From NCBI GenBank assembly GCA_964419545.1, contig CAYQQU010000011.1:1-64000 (forward strand): DNA of 64,000 bases, given 5' to 3'. The DNA is from CAYQQU01 sp964419545 (GTDB taxonomy: Bacteria; Bacteroidota; Bacteroidia; Chitinophagales; Saprospiraceae). How positions within the stretch are numbered: the first letter of the stretch is position 1; the number at the start of each line of letters is the position of its first letter. This document shows positions 45,083 to 53,442 of this stretch, one piece after another. The notes under the pieces are model-generated. The model did no database searches, was not told where the DNA came from, and saw nothing but the letters and a program-made list of their open reading frames with translations. Both the position numbers and the translations under genes were made by a program.

Positions 45083-46639
45083 CTACGCGCCGGCTTCCGG
45101 CCGGTCAGCCAGTTCGTAGCCTTCCTGTTCTTCGAAGTGGGAATCGGAAACCGTCTCGGCGCCGTGGGTGAGCCGCTTCAGCGGCTTGAGCATGGCAATG
45201 ACCAGCAGGCCGATGAGGGTGCAAAAGACGGCGATCCCGGTGAAGATGGCGAAGTCGCCCACCTGCGTCGACAGCTCTCCCAGCGAGCCCGCCACTTTGT
45301 TGCCCAGGCCGGTGGCCGCAAAATATGCGCCCATCATAAAGGCTGCAAAGCGATCGGGCGCCAGCTTGGTGATAAAGGACAGGGCCACCGGCGAAGCGCA
45401 CAGCTCCCCTAAAGTGTGAAAGAGGTAGGCCAGCACCAGCCAGTACATGGCCGACTTACCGGCCGCGTCGGCCTGCACCGACGCTGCCGACATAAAGAAA
45501 AAACCCCAACCCATGATGATGACGCCGATGGCCATCTTGAAAATGGAAGAGGATTCCTTGCCGCGGTTGCGCCACCAGGCCCAGAACGAACCGACGATGG
45601 TGGCGAAGACGAGGATAAAAATGGCGTTCACCGACTGAAACCAGCTGGCCGGCACCATGAAGCTGCCGAGCGAGAGGTCGGTCTTTTCCTTGGCGTAAAC
45701 GTTGAGCAAGCCGCCGGCCTGCTCGAAAGCGCCCCAGAAGACGATGATGATCAAAAACGACAGGTAAGTCACCAGCAGGCGATCTTTCTCAACCGGGTTG
45801 CAGCGGTTGTAAATCACGATGCCCACGCCCACCGCCAGGCTGAGGCCTACGATAAGCAAGCCGTAACTCCAACTGCTCGTAAAAGTAACCACCAGGCCGA
45901 TGACGGCCACGACGGCCGTCCAGAGGCGGGCGTTGCTTTGCTGAAAGATATCGGTGAACAAACTATTGGCTCGCGCTTCCCCGTCCGGTTCTTCTACCTT
46001 CTCGCCCACCTGGGTCAGGTATTTTTGTCCCAGCAGATAGGTAACCTGCCCGATGGCCATCCCGATACCGGCCATCCCGAAGCCGTAGTGCCAGCCGATA
46101 TTTTCACCGACGTAACCCACGGCCAGCGCCGCCGCGGCGGCGCCCAGGTTGATGCCCATGTAAAAGATGTAGAAGCCCATGTCGCGGCGCTGGTCGCCCG
46201 GGCGATACAGGCCGCCCACCATCGTGGAGATATTGGGCTTGAGCGCTCCGACGCCGAGCACGATCAGGGCCAGGCCCGTATAGAAGGCCCATAGCGCATC
46301 GATAGCCAGCACGCCGTGCCCCAACACCAGCAGGGCGCCGCCTACCATCACCGCCCGCTTTTGCCCGATGTAGCGGTCGGCGAGGATGCCGCCGGGGATG
46401 GACGCCAGATAGACAAACATCGTATACCAGCCGTAAAGGGCGTAGGCCTCGGCATCCGCCCAGCCGTAGCCGGGATTGTCCCCTCTCGTTTCGGCAACCA
46501 AAAACAGGACGAGGATGGCGCGCATCCCGTAGTAGGAGAACCGCTCCCACATTTCAGTCAGAAATAAAACGTACAGCCCGATCGGATGCCCCAATATCTG
46601 GGGCTGACCTTCCAGGTTCGATTGCTTGGTGTTCGACAT
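45083..46639 (-). CDS. POT/PTR family peptide transporter, second copy
   Basis: 518 residues. TM1 carries LTEMWERFSYYGMRAILVLF. Further signatures are GGILADRYIGQKRAVMVGG, GVGALKPNISTMVGGLY, FYMGINLGAAAAALAVGYVG, FEQAGGLLNVYAKEKTDL and LGELCASPVALSFITKLAPD. A hydrophilic C-terminus is rich in Glu. It is clearly a diverged paralogue of the neighbouring POT gene rather than a recent duplicate. A -7 element lies about 150 bases upstream. Confidence 0.93.
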   Translation of the reverse strand: MSNTKQSNLEGQPQILGHPIGLYVLFLTEMWERFSYYGMRAILVLFLVAETRGDNPGYGWADAEAYALYGWYTMFVYLASIPGGILADRYIGQKRAVMVGGALLVLGHGVLAIDALWAFYTGLALIVLGVGALKPNISTMVGGLYRPGDQRRDMGFYIFYMGINLGAAAAALAVGYVGENIGWHYGFGMAGIGMAIGQVTYLLGQKYLTQVGEKVEEPDGEARANSLFTDIFQQSNARLWTAVVAVIGLVVTFTSSWSYGLLIVGLSLAVGVGIVIYNRCNPVEKDRLLVTYLSFLIIIVFWGAFEQAGGLLNVYAKEKTDLSLGSFMVPASWFQSVNAIFILVFATIVGSFWAWWRNRGKESSSIFKMAIGVIIMGWGFFFMSAASVQADAAGKSAMYWLVLAYLFHTLGELCASPVALSFITKLAPDRFAAFMMGAYFAATGLGNKVAGSLGELSTQVGDFAIFTGIAVFCTLIGLLVIAMLKPLKRLTHGAETVSDSHFEEQEGYELADRPEAGA

Positions 46640-46789
46640 TTTGTAACTCGGTTTCGTTCTTGCTAAGTCGCTTGCTTAATCAATTCTTACTTTTGTGGTT
46701 CGCCGGGATGTTCCATCAGGTGTGTGGGACGGAATAATTGAAATTGGGAGGATTGGAAATTTTCGATAAAAAAACAACGCGTCATAGCT

Positions 46790-46797
46790 CAAATGTA
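46790..46797 (-). promoter_or_regulatory. -7 element TACATTTG upstream of the second POT gene
   Basis: An exact TAnnTTTG on the minus strand, 150 bases before ATG 46639. The same gap also holds the inverted repeat TAAGAGCA/TGCTCTTA (46843-46868) and a plus-strand TACTTTTG (46688-46695). Confidence 0.35.
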
Positions 46798-46924
46798 GCA
46801 GATTTCGCCTTCCCGTGGTAAATTTCCGGCTTAATGTTTCGTTAAGAGCATTTTAGAGCTTGCTCTTATTCGGCTCACATGAGGAAAAATCGATTTTTAT
46901 AAAAAACTATCATCCTGCAGGTCC

Positions 46925-48364
46925 ATGCCAAGATACCTACAAACGCTGGTCTTCCTTCTGCTGATGGCCGCCTTCGCCTGGTTCAAATTCTCGTTGCACG
47001 AATTGTGGAAAGACGAATGGCAGGTGTGGATGCTGGCTCGCGATCAGGGATGGGGCGAACTGCTGTCGCGCCTCTATTTCGAAGGGCACCCGGCGCTTTG
47101 GTATCTGTACGTCAAACTGTGGACTTACGCTTACGCCTTCTTCCCCGGCTGGCCGCAGGAAAACTGGCTGACCCTGGCGCACCTGCTGCCGGCCCTGGCG
47201 GCTTATGCCTTGTTGTTCTTCCGGCTGCGTTTCCCCTGGTACCTGTCGCTGCTGCTGCTGGGCGGCTATTTTATCCTCTTCGAGTACGGCGTGGTCAACC
47301 GGGGGTACGTGCTGGTGTTGCTGTTGCTTTTTCTCGCCCTGCTTTTGCTGTCGCATTGGCGTCAGCAAACTACTGAACTGGCGGTTTTATTCTTCCTGCT
47401 TTGTCAGACCGAGGTGTTCAGCGTCTTCATGGTCGGCGCCCTCTGCTTGTTCCTGATGCTCGAAAGCGGCCAGGCGTGGGGGCGGGATCAGAGCCTGCGC
47501 CGCATACTGGCGGGAGCGGGCGCAGGCGTTCTCATTTTTCTGATCACGGTATTTCCCCGTTCCGGAGAGCGCAACCTGGAAGCGGCTTTCGTGAAGCCCT
47601 TCTCAGCGGAAGCCGTCACCACCGCCTGGCAGGGGCATTTCGTCAACACCTACTGGCTGGGGGCCGTCCCGGATACCAACGCCTTCGGCGTCAGCCCACT
47701 GGGGTTGGTGCTCAGCACCGTGGTGCTGGGCATATTGATCTGGTTTTTCCGCCGCGACCGCGTGCTTTTGATCACCTGGAGCGCATTTACGCTGGCGTTT
47801 TTCCTGTTCGCCATCGCGTTTTATCCGGGCGGGGTGCGGCAGTGGGGCATGATCTTCGTCTTTTTCATCGCCTGCCTGCACCTTTGGTTCGAGCGGCACG
47901 GACGCCTGAGTGTCGACCAATGGATCATCCTGGGCAGCTTTCTGTTCTTCCAGTTGCGCTACGCATACCTGGCTTTCGAAAAAGACGCGCGCCATCCTTT
48001 CACCAACGCCGAGGCCGCGGGCGCTTTTATCCGGGAGAAAGTGCCCCCCGAAGTGCCCATCGTCGCCATCAATAAATTTGCCGCCACGCCCGTCATCGGC
48101 TACGCCGGCCGCAACTTTTACGCTCTGCCCGAAGGCGAAACTTTCTCTTATTTCAAATGGACGGAAAAGATCTACCTGCCCCCACAACGGGAATTACAGC
48201 TGTTCGCACAGTTCAGAAACGTCGGCGGACTGGTTGTCCTGACCTACCAGCCCCTCGATCCGCAACGCTACCCCAACGCCCAACTCTGGCAGGCCTTCGA
48301 TCAATACAACGTGAAGAACGAAAATTACTGGATCTATTTGCTGGAAAGGGGTAAGGGGAAATGA
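46925..48364 (+). CDS. Multi-spanning membrane glycosyltransferase-like protein (GT39/PMT type)
   Basis: 479 residues with about 10-11 hydrophobic segments. The N-terminal loop after the first membrane helix reads SLHELWKDEWQVWMLARD, in which the acidic pair matches the DE-type catalytic loop of dolichyl-phosphate-mannose/ArnT-type transferases. It is followed by GHPALWYLYVKLWTY, also typical. The C-terminal 120 residues are a soluble extracytoplasmic domain (REKVPPEVPIVAINKFAATP). It probably transfers a polyprenyl-linked sugar to an envelope acceptor, unknown. It is a single gene, followed by the palindromic repeat array. Confidence 0.78.
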   Translation: MPRYLQTLVFLLLMAAFAWFKFSLHELWKDEWQVWMLARDQGWGELLSRLYFEGHPALWYLYVKLWTYAYAFFPGWPQENWLTLAHLLPALAAYALLFFRLRFPWYLSLLLLGGYFILFEYGVVNRGYVLVLLLLFLALLLLSHWRQQTTELAVLFFLLCQTEVFSVFMVGALCLFLMLESGQAWGRDQSLRRILAGAGAGVLIFLITVFPRSGERNLEAAFVKPFSAEAVTTAWQGHFVNTYWLGAVPDTNAFGVSPLGLVLSTVVLGILIWFFRRDRVLLITWSAFTLAFFLFAIAFYPGGVRQWGMIFVFFIACLHLWFERHGRLSVDQWIILGSFLFFQLRYAYLAFEKDARHPFTNAEAAGAFIREKVPPEVPIVAINKFAATPVIGYAGRNFYALPEGETFSYFKWTEKIYLPPQRELQLFAQFRNVGGLVVLTYQPLDPQRYPNAQLWQAFDQYNVKNENYWIYLLERGKGK

Positions 48365-48661
48365 GGGGAAGGAAATGTAGAACTGAAGGACTGTAGAATG
48401 TAGAACTGAAGAAGCTTTACCGACCGGCCTAGTACCTACCAGATTTTTCATTACGTAGCCCCGGCTTCAGCACTCGTAGCCCCGGCTTCAGCCGGGTTCT
48501 TACCACTCAACACCCCAGCTTTACCACTCGTAGCCCCGGCTTTAGCCGGGTTCTTACCACTCAGCACCCCGGCTTCAGCACTCGCACCCTCGGCTTCAGC
48601 ACTCGTAGCCCCGGCTTTAGCCGGGTTCTTATCACTCGACATCCCCATACATACCACTCGA

Positions 48662-48761
48662 NNNNNNNNNNNNNNNNNNNNNNNNNNNNNNNNNNNNNNN
48701 NNNNNNNNNNNNNNNNNNNNNNNNNNNNNNNNNNNNNNNNNNNNNNNNNNNNNNNNNNNNN
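48662..48761. other. Assembly gap of 100 N in the repeat array
   Basis: Exactly 100 N; true length unknown. The same unit pair, with CATCCCCATACATACCACTC, flanks it on both sides, so repeat collapse is probable. Confidence 0.95.
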
Positions 48762-48963
48762 CTTTAGCCGGGTTCTTATCACTCGACATCCCCATACATA
48801 CCACTCGACACCCCGAATTTACCACTCGCACCCCGCCTTCAGCCGGGTTCTTACCACTCAACACCCCGGCTTTCCCACTCGTAGCCCCGGCTTCAGCACT
48901 CGGAGCCCCGGCTTTAGCCGGGTTCTTACCACTCAACACCCCGGCTTTACCACTCGTACCCTC

Positions 48964-49063
48964 NNNNNNNNNNNNNNNNNNNNNNNNNNNNNNNNNNNNN
49001 NNNNNNNNNNNNNNNNNNNNNNNNNNNNNNNNNNNNNNNNNNNNNNNNNNNNNNNNNNNNNNN
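48964..49063. other. Second assembly gap of 100 N in the repeat array
   Basis: Exactly 100 N, again between array units, so the array copy number is not determined. Confidence 0.95.
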
Positions 49064-49356
49064 GGCTTCAGCACTCGTAGCCCCGGCTTTAGCCGGGTTC
49101 TTACCACTCAACACCCCGACTTTACCACTCGCACCCCCGGCTTCAGCACTCGTAGCCCCGGCTTTAGCCGGGTTCTTACCACTCAACACCCCGGCTTTAC
49201 CACTCGCACCCCCGGCTTCAGCCGGGTTCTTACTACTCGACACCCCGCCCTTACCACTCGTAGCCCCGGCTTTAGCCGGGTTCTTACCACTCAACACCCC
49301 GGCTTTAGCCGCATCCGAACCTGCCACCACTCTCTGAATATCCGGTCGGATTTTCT

Positions 49357-49989
49357 TCACCGGATATCCGGCAGCGGCGTCTCCCGTGGCTGAAAGACCA
49401 CTTTCCAACCGGCGCTTTCGGCCATGAAGCGCATCAGGTCGAGCAGGTCATTGCCTTGTTTTTCGGCAGAAAGGAGGAGATCGCTCGAGCGGGCTTTCTC
49501 TTCGATATAGGTTTTGGCCCGGCGATTGAGCTTGGTGTAATCGGATTCGCTAAAACTGTTGAACACCCCCTCCTGGATGTCGTAATAATCGATATCGTGA
49601 TCGATGGACAGGATGGTGGGGTCGGGCAGATTGGAGATCACGATGGTGCGGTTCTCCGGCAGGGCTTCGATGGAGATGTTTCCCAGGTCGTAACCCACCG
49701 AAACTTTGGCGCGCACCCGCAGCAGGGCTTTTTTGCGAAACATGCCCAGGTCGTAGCGCCAGTAATCTTTGTAATCGTAGATCTCGGAAAAATAGCCTTC
49801 GACGGTAATCAGTTTGGCTACCGACTGCATGCGCTCCAGCAGCACTTCCGCATTTTCCTCTTCGGTGGGCGGAGCCGGCGCAAAAAAATAGTTGCGGCTC
49901 ACCCAAACGCCGAGGCCGAAGAAGATAGCGAGGCTGACCAAAATGAAGATATTCCGGATCCATTTAAATCCGGAGCGCGGCAATGGCAT
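49357..49989 (-). CDS. DUF4230 family membrane-anchored protein
   Basis: 210 residues with one N-terminal membrane helix (IRNIFILVSLAIFFGLGVWV) and an extracytoplasmic domain with the DUF4230 pattern: VLLERMQSVAKLITVEGYFS, MFRKKALLRVRAKVSVGYDL, ISIEALPENRTIVISNLPDP, DYYDIQEGVFNSF, and the C-terminal helix ending in ESAGWKVVF. Function unknown in the family. It lies 43 bases downstream of the DUF3108 gene on the same strand. The repeat array begins immediately after its stop. Confidence 0.85.
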   Translation of the reverse strand: MPLPRSGFKWIRNIFILVSLAIFFGLGVWVSRNYFFAPAPPTEEENAEVLLERMQSVAKLITVEGYFSEIYDYKDYWRYDLGMFRKKALLRVRAKVSVGYDLGNISIEALPENRTIVISNLPDPTILSIDHDIDYYDIQEGVFNSFSESDYTKLNRRAKTYIEEKARSSDLLLSAEKQGNDLLDLMRFMAESAGWKVVFQPRETPLPDIR

Positions 49990-50032
49990 CAGGTATGGTT
50001 TTTCAATTGATTAGGTAACGGTTCGCAGCTGA

Positions 50033-50890
50033 TTATTCCTTGGCTTCCATTTCGTACCGGAGGCCTTTGTAGCTTTTGAGGACGGCCTTCACCGAACCGA
50101 CCGACACCGGCGACTCGATCAGTACCGGAATCCGGTTTTTGTCGTCGGTAACCCATACCTGCATATCCGTGCCTTCTTCGAAAACATAGCCTTCGATCAC
50201 TTCCGGGCTGAATTTGATGGTCTGGAATTGGCCGACGCCTTTGACCTTGGTATCGTCTTCCCGCCCGAGATAACGGACCTGCAGCGGCCAGACTTCCTTA
50301 TCCATAAAGATCTTCACCGGGATCTGCGTGCCCTTCGACATATTGTCGAAGTCCATGTTGCGGGCGTAGTAGATGATCGAGAGTACATCGTGCATGCAGG
50401 CATCGATGTCGTATACCGTCTTTTCGGCCTCCATGCGGGTTTTGCCGCGAAAGGAAATGGCTTTATTTTCATTTTGATCGAAAGTGACGCGGTCGTACAG
50501 CCGGTATTTTCCTTCGTGGATATCGCGGATCGACATATTGGGCAGCAGGGTCTCTTTGTCGATGAAGGAGTCGTAGTAGTCGCGCACCCGGAAGAACCAC
50601 TCGTAGGATTTATACGTCTTGCCGCGGGCCGAGAGGTGGTACTGCCGCTCCATTTCTTTGACCTTAAAAACCACCTCCCCGGCGGATAGCCAGACGAAGT
50701 TCCAGTTGTAGTACAGCTTATAAACGATCTCCTCGCCGTCCTGGAAAGTCGTATTTTCCATCAGGCACTGGCTGGCCGGAGCGATCGTATCCCGGGCCGG
50801 GGTATCGGATTGGTGGGTTTCGGGGTAAACGAAGGCCGTCATCGCCAGAAGCGTCAACAGAACCATCGTTTTAGCCGTCATTTTTTTCAT
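50033..50890 (-). CDS. DUF3108 domain exported protein
   Basis: 285 residues with signal peptide (TAKTMVLLTLLAMTAFVYPE). The DUF3108 fold is visible as EEIVYKLYYNWNFVWLSAGE, YHLSARGKTYKSYEWFFRVR, DYYDSFIDKETLLPNMSIRD, DIDACMHDVLSIIYYARNMD and MQVWVTDDKNRIPVLIESPV. The family is predicted periplasmic and of unknown role. Its start lies inside the 3' end of the upstream flippase-like gene (20-base overlap), implying coupling. Confidence 0.87.
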   Translation of the reverse strand: MKKMTAKTMVLLTLLAMTAFVYPETHQSDTPARDTIAPASQCLMENTTFQDGEEIVYKLYYNWNFVWLSAGEVVFKVKEMERQYHLSARGKTYKSYEWFFRVRDYYDSFIDKETLLPNMSIRDIHEGKYRLYDRVTFDQNENKAISFRGKTRMEAEKTVYDIDACMHDVLSIIYYARNMDFDNMSKGTQIPVKIFMDKEVWPLQVRYLGREDDTKVKGVGQFQTIKFSPEVIEGYVFEEGTDMQVWVTDDKNRIPVLIESPVSVGSVKAVLKSYKGLRYEMEAKE

Positions 50891-51869
50891 AGCCTAATGA
50901 CTTTATGATGTTTGTTTTCACAATAACCCCTGCACCAACTAACGCGGGTAAACACAGGTTTATTATAAATAGCGAAAAGGTCGCCGCCAGGATACTGACC
51001 GCCGGCGCATCGAATTGACGCCACACCAGTAAGGCCAGTTCTCCACGCGCCAGCAGCCCCAGCAAAGGGGGCAGCGGAATACTTGTTTGTACAATAAATA
51101 TCGTCGCGATCCCCGCCAATGCTGCCTCCAGCGGCACATCGACGGCGTAGAACCGCAGGATAAAGTAATACTGCCCGGTATAGACGGCGTACCTCAGTCC
51201 GGCCGCCAGCAACACCTTGCCCAGCGTTTGCCGATCGTAATGCTTCAGGATCAGCACCCGCCGCCACACCCGACGGTTCGGCGCCAGCCGCCGCAACAGG
51301 GGCAGCAAAGCGGGCAGATTGAAAAAACACCACCACAATGCGGCAACGATCAATATACCGATGAAGGCAAACCCTTCAAAATTAAAACGATCAATTGCCG
51401 AATAGTTTTGTACGAATACCGCCATTCCGATAATGCCGCCCGAAAATAGGACCAACTGCTGGCTGATGCTCCCCACCAGGGTGGCGATGACCGCCTGCCA
51501 GTTGTGAGAAGCCGGCACCCGCAGGATGCGGCCGCCGTACTCCCCGATCCGGTTGGGCGTAAAAAGCGACAGGGTCACTCCGCTCAGCACCCCCAGCCAT
51601 GCTTCCCGGTAACTCAATCCGGTGGCGTCGTACAACAGCCGCCACCATTTGGCCGCCTCCAACCCCCAATTGACCGGCATCAGCACCAGCACCAGCAACA
51701 ACCAGCCCCAATGCGCGGCGGTCAGCTGCTGTACGAGGCGGCCGTAAATATCCGACAGGTCGTCGCGTGCGAAAACCTGCCGGTACAGCGCCCAGCTGAT
51801 CCCCGCCAGCACCAGAACTTTCAGGAGAAAGTTCCAGAACGCGCTGTGAAAGGGGAAAATCCTAAACAA
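50871..51869 (-). CDS. Flippase-like (LPG synthase TM region, UPF0104) membrane protein
   Basis: About 332 residues with seven or eight membrane helices. VNWGLEAAKWWRLLYDATGL, LSLFTPNRIGEYGGRI and IPLPPLLGLLARGELALLVW are typical of the lysylphosphatidylglycerol-synthase transmembrane family, which moves lipids or lipid-linked molecules. I placed the start at TTG 51869, because the frame upstream to ATG 51935 has no family character and would overlap the divergent ruvC start; the 51935 start remains possible. It overlaps the DUF3108 gene downstream. Confidence 0.75.
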   Translation of the reverse strand: MFRIFPFHSAFWNFLLKVLVLAGISWALYRQVFARDDLSDIYGRLVQQLTAAHWGWLLLVLVLMPVNWGLEAAKWWRLLYDATGLSYREAWLGVLSGVTLSLFTPNRIGEYGGRILRVPASHNWQAVIATLVGSISQQLVLFSGGIIGMAVFVQNYSAIDRFNFEGFAFIGILIVAALWWCFFNLPALLPLLRRLAPNRRVWRRVLILKHYDRQTLGKVLLAAGLRYAVYTGQYYFILRFYAVDVPLEAALAGIATIFIVQTSIPLPPLLGLLARGELALLVWRQFDAPAVSILAATFSLFIINLCLPALVGAGVIVKTNIIKSLGYEKNDG

Positions 51870-51919
51870 GATCGTTGAAAAAATTTGTTTTGAAGGCTGA
51901 AATCGGCTATTTTGCCGAC

Positions 51920-52486
51920 ATGAATACCGACCCATCCAACCGCTATCGCCTGCTCGGAGTAGATCCCGGCACCAACCTGCTCGGCTTCGCCGTTATCGAG
52001 GTCGCCGGGCAAAATATGCAGCTCCTGGAGCTGGGGGTCATCCATTTGCAGAAATTCAACAGCCAGGCTATGAAGCTCCGGCGTATCTTCGAACGGCTAC
52101 AGGCCATTATCGAAACGCACCAGCCCAGCGCCATGGCCATAGAAGCGCCTTTTTTCGGTAAAAACCCCCAGTCGATGCTCAAACTGGGGCGCGCCCAGGG
52201 CGTAGCCATCGCCGCCGGGATCACCAAAGGGCTCGAGGTAACGGAATATTCCCCTAAAAAGATCAAACAATCCGTCACCGGTAAAGGCAACGCTTCCAAA
52301 GAACAAGTAGCCGCCATGCTCGGCCACCTCATCGATTTCAACCCCGAAGGCCACTACTTCGACGCTACCGACGCCCTCGCCACAGCCATCTGCCACTACT
52401 ACCAGTCGCGCCATCCTCTAGGCAACCAACGTCGTTATAACGACTGGGCCAGTTTCCTGAAAGACCATCCCGACCGGAAGGGGTAG
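51920..52486 (+). CDS. ruvC: Crossover junction endodeoxyribonuclease RuvC
   Basis: 188 residues. It cuts Holliday junctions with RuvAB. The RNase H-fold acidic residues are visible: Asp in LLGVDPGTNLLGFAVIE, Glu in AMAIEAPFFGKNPQSMLKLG and the Asp pair in DATDALATAICHYY. The lysine-rich loop SPKKIKQSVTGKGNASKEQV is also typical. ATG 51920 was chosen, since the upstream extension lacks family similarity. A TTTG at 51884 with TATTTTG at 51908 could be its promoter, giving almost no leader. Confidence 0.96.
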   Translation: MNTDPSNRYRLLGVDPGTNLLGFAVIEVAGQNMQLLELGVIHLQKFNSQAMKLRRIFERLQAIIETHQPSAMAIEAPFFGKNPQSMLKLGRAQGVAIAAGITKGLEVTEYSPKKIKQSVTGKGNASKEQVAAMLGHLIDFNPEGHYFDATDALATAICHYYQSRHPLGNQRRYNDWASFLKDHPDRKG

Positions 52487-52494
52487 GGGGCATT

Positions 52495-52539
52495 GGTCTT
52501 TGGTCTTTGGCAGCCTTAGGAAACCAAAGACTAAAGACC
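52495..52539. terminator. Bidirectional hairpin between ruvC and greA
   Basis: The arms GGTCTTTGGTCTTTGG (52495-52510) and CCAAAGACTAAAGACC (52524-52539) pair over 16 bases with one mismatch around a 13-base loop. It lies between convergent genes: A-rich on the right, so for greA transcripts it is followed by no T run. Termination in at least one direction is likely. Confidence 0.65.
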
Positions 52540-52557
52540 AAAAACAAAAACCCAAAA

Positions 52558-53031
52558 TCAAATACTGATATCCACGATTTCGAATTCGATATTCCCGCGG
52601 GGTGTTTCCACGGTGGCGACGTCGCCGATCGTTTTGCCCAGCAGGCCTTTACCCATGGGGGAGGTAACCGATATTTTACGTAATTTGAGGTCGGCTTCCG
52701 ATTCGGAAACCAGTTTATAGGTAAGTTCTTTGCCGGTTTTCATGTTCTTGATGGTCACGCTCGACAGGACCGTGACTTTCGACGTATCGAGCTGGCTTTC
52801 GTCTACTACGCGGGCGTTGGCGAGCGTCTTTTCCAGTTCATTGATGCGCAGCTCCAGCATGCCCTGGGCATCCTTGGCGGCGTCGTATTCGGCATTTTCG
52901 GACAAATCTCCTTTTTCGCGGGCTTCGGCGATCGCATTGGCCACTTCCTGGCGGCCGGTGGTCTTCAATTCATCGAGTTCTGATTTCAGCTTTTCATAGC
53001 CTTCCTGCGTCAAATAATTAATGCCTGACAT
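52558..53031 (-). CDS. greA: Transcription elongation factor GreA
   Basis: 157 residues, the standard length. The N-terminal coiled coil has the acidic tip that reactivates backtracked RNA polymerase (YLTQEGYEKLKSELDELKTT; REKGDLSENAEYDAAKDAQG), followed by the C-terminal FKBP-like domain (VTVLSSVTIKNMKTGKELTY; SVTSPMGKGLLGKTIGDVAT). ATG 53031 was chosen over 53133 for the MSGINYLT start. Convergent with ruvC. Confidence 0.97.
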   Translation of the reverse strand: MSGINYLTQEGYEKLKSELDELKTTGRQEVANAIAEAREKGDLSENAEYDAAKDAQGMLELRINELEKTLANARVVDESQLDTSKVTVLSSVTIKNMKTGKELTYKLVSESEADLKLRKISVTSPMGKGLLGKTIGDVATVETPRGNIEFEIVDISI

Positions 53032-53442
53032 TTTTAATGCTTTTTTATGAATAACTAAGTGCGACCGGGGTATTTTCCTGAGCCTGCTCTCCCGAAACTG
53101 ACAAGTCGCCCCGACGGCCAGTGCAGGTTGCACCCGTTCCGAGCTAATGCTGACTTCGTAATTACGGAGAGAAACTTGGAGTCCCGGGTTCGCAGTTGTC
53201 TTTCCACCCGGTTTCGTCTTCAGAGCCGCGGCGCTTTTTGCGTTTCACCCCTCCCGGTGCGCTCCTTCGGAATATTTCCGGCGCGCCCGGTGCAGCTCCG
53301 CGATCAGAAGACCAAATTGACAAAAGGCAAGAACGCTTCTATGCTAAACAGCAATAGAAACGTTCTTGCCTTGACTAGCTACAAAGATACGAAAAAAAAG
53401 CTTATGATGGCAAGCGCCCCGCCGATTCGGCGTTTTTAGCGG
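53032..53442. other. Intergenic region upstream of greA
   Basis: 411 bases without a credible gene. It holds the strong hairpin at 53325-53371 and, on the minus strand, a -7-like TATCTTTG (53382-53389). The stretch 53060-53300 is GC-rich with short inverted segments but matches no RNA family that I recognise. Confidence 0.5.
53325..53371 (-). terminator. Strong terminator hairpin after the PorV-like gene
   Basis: The arms AGGCAAGAACG (53325-53335) and CGTTCTTGCCT (53361-53371) are fully complementary. Inside them TTCTAT pairs with ATAGAA and GCT with AGC around an AAAC loop, with one mismatch and one bulged A. On the minus strand the hairpin is followed by TTTTG. It lies about 70 bases after the PorV-like stop, so it most likely ends that operon. 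Confidence 0.75.

Larger units (their letters stand above)
48455..49310. repeat. Modular array of 21- and 33-bp palindromic repeats (two gaps)
   Basis: About 850 bases made of 21-base units (type GTAGCCCCGGCTTCAGCACTC or AACACCCCGGCTTTACCACTC) and 33-base units that carry an extra 12 bases completing the hairpin CCCGGCTTTAGCCGGG. Every unit ends in CACTC. Ten 33-base units are visible. In the hairpin the stem is mostly constant while the loop alternates TTTA and TTCA. Two 100-N gaps interrupt it. All unit lengths are multiples of three, so two minus-strand frames stay open through the visible sequence (peptide SGKNPAKAGAT and similar). Confidence 0.9.

Noticed and set aside
43330..46639. Recent tandem duplication of POT transporters
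   Set aside because: The two proteins share only family motifs and differ strongly elsewhere, so this is an old paralogy or independent acquisition.
48455..49310. CRISPR array
   Set aside because: The units have no unique spacers: the whole sequence is made of two repeat lengths, and there are no cas genes in the window.
48947..49408. Protein-coding reading of the array on the minus strand
   Set aside because: Openness follows from unit lengths divisible by three; there is no promoter or start outside the DUF4230 gene and the composition is only repeat peptide. Kept as a finding rather than a gene.
53060..53300. Structured RNA or riboswitch before greA
   Set aside because: The GC-rich stretch was compared by eye with TPP, cobalamin, RNase P, SRP and tmRNA signatures and none fit.
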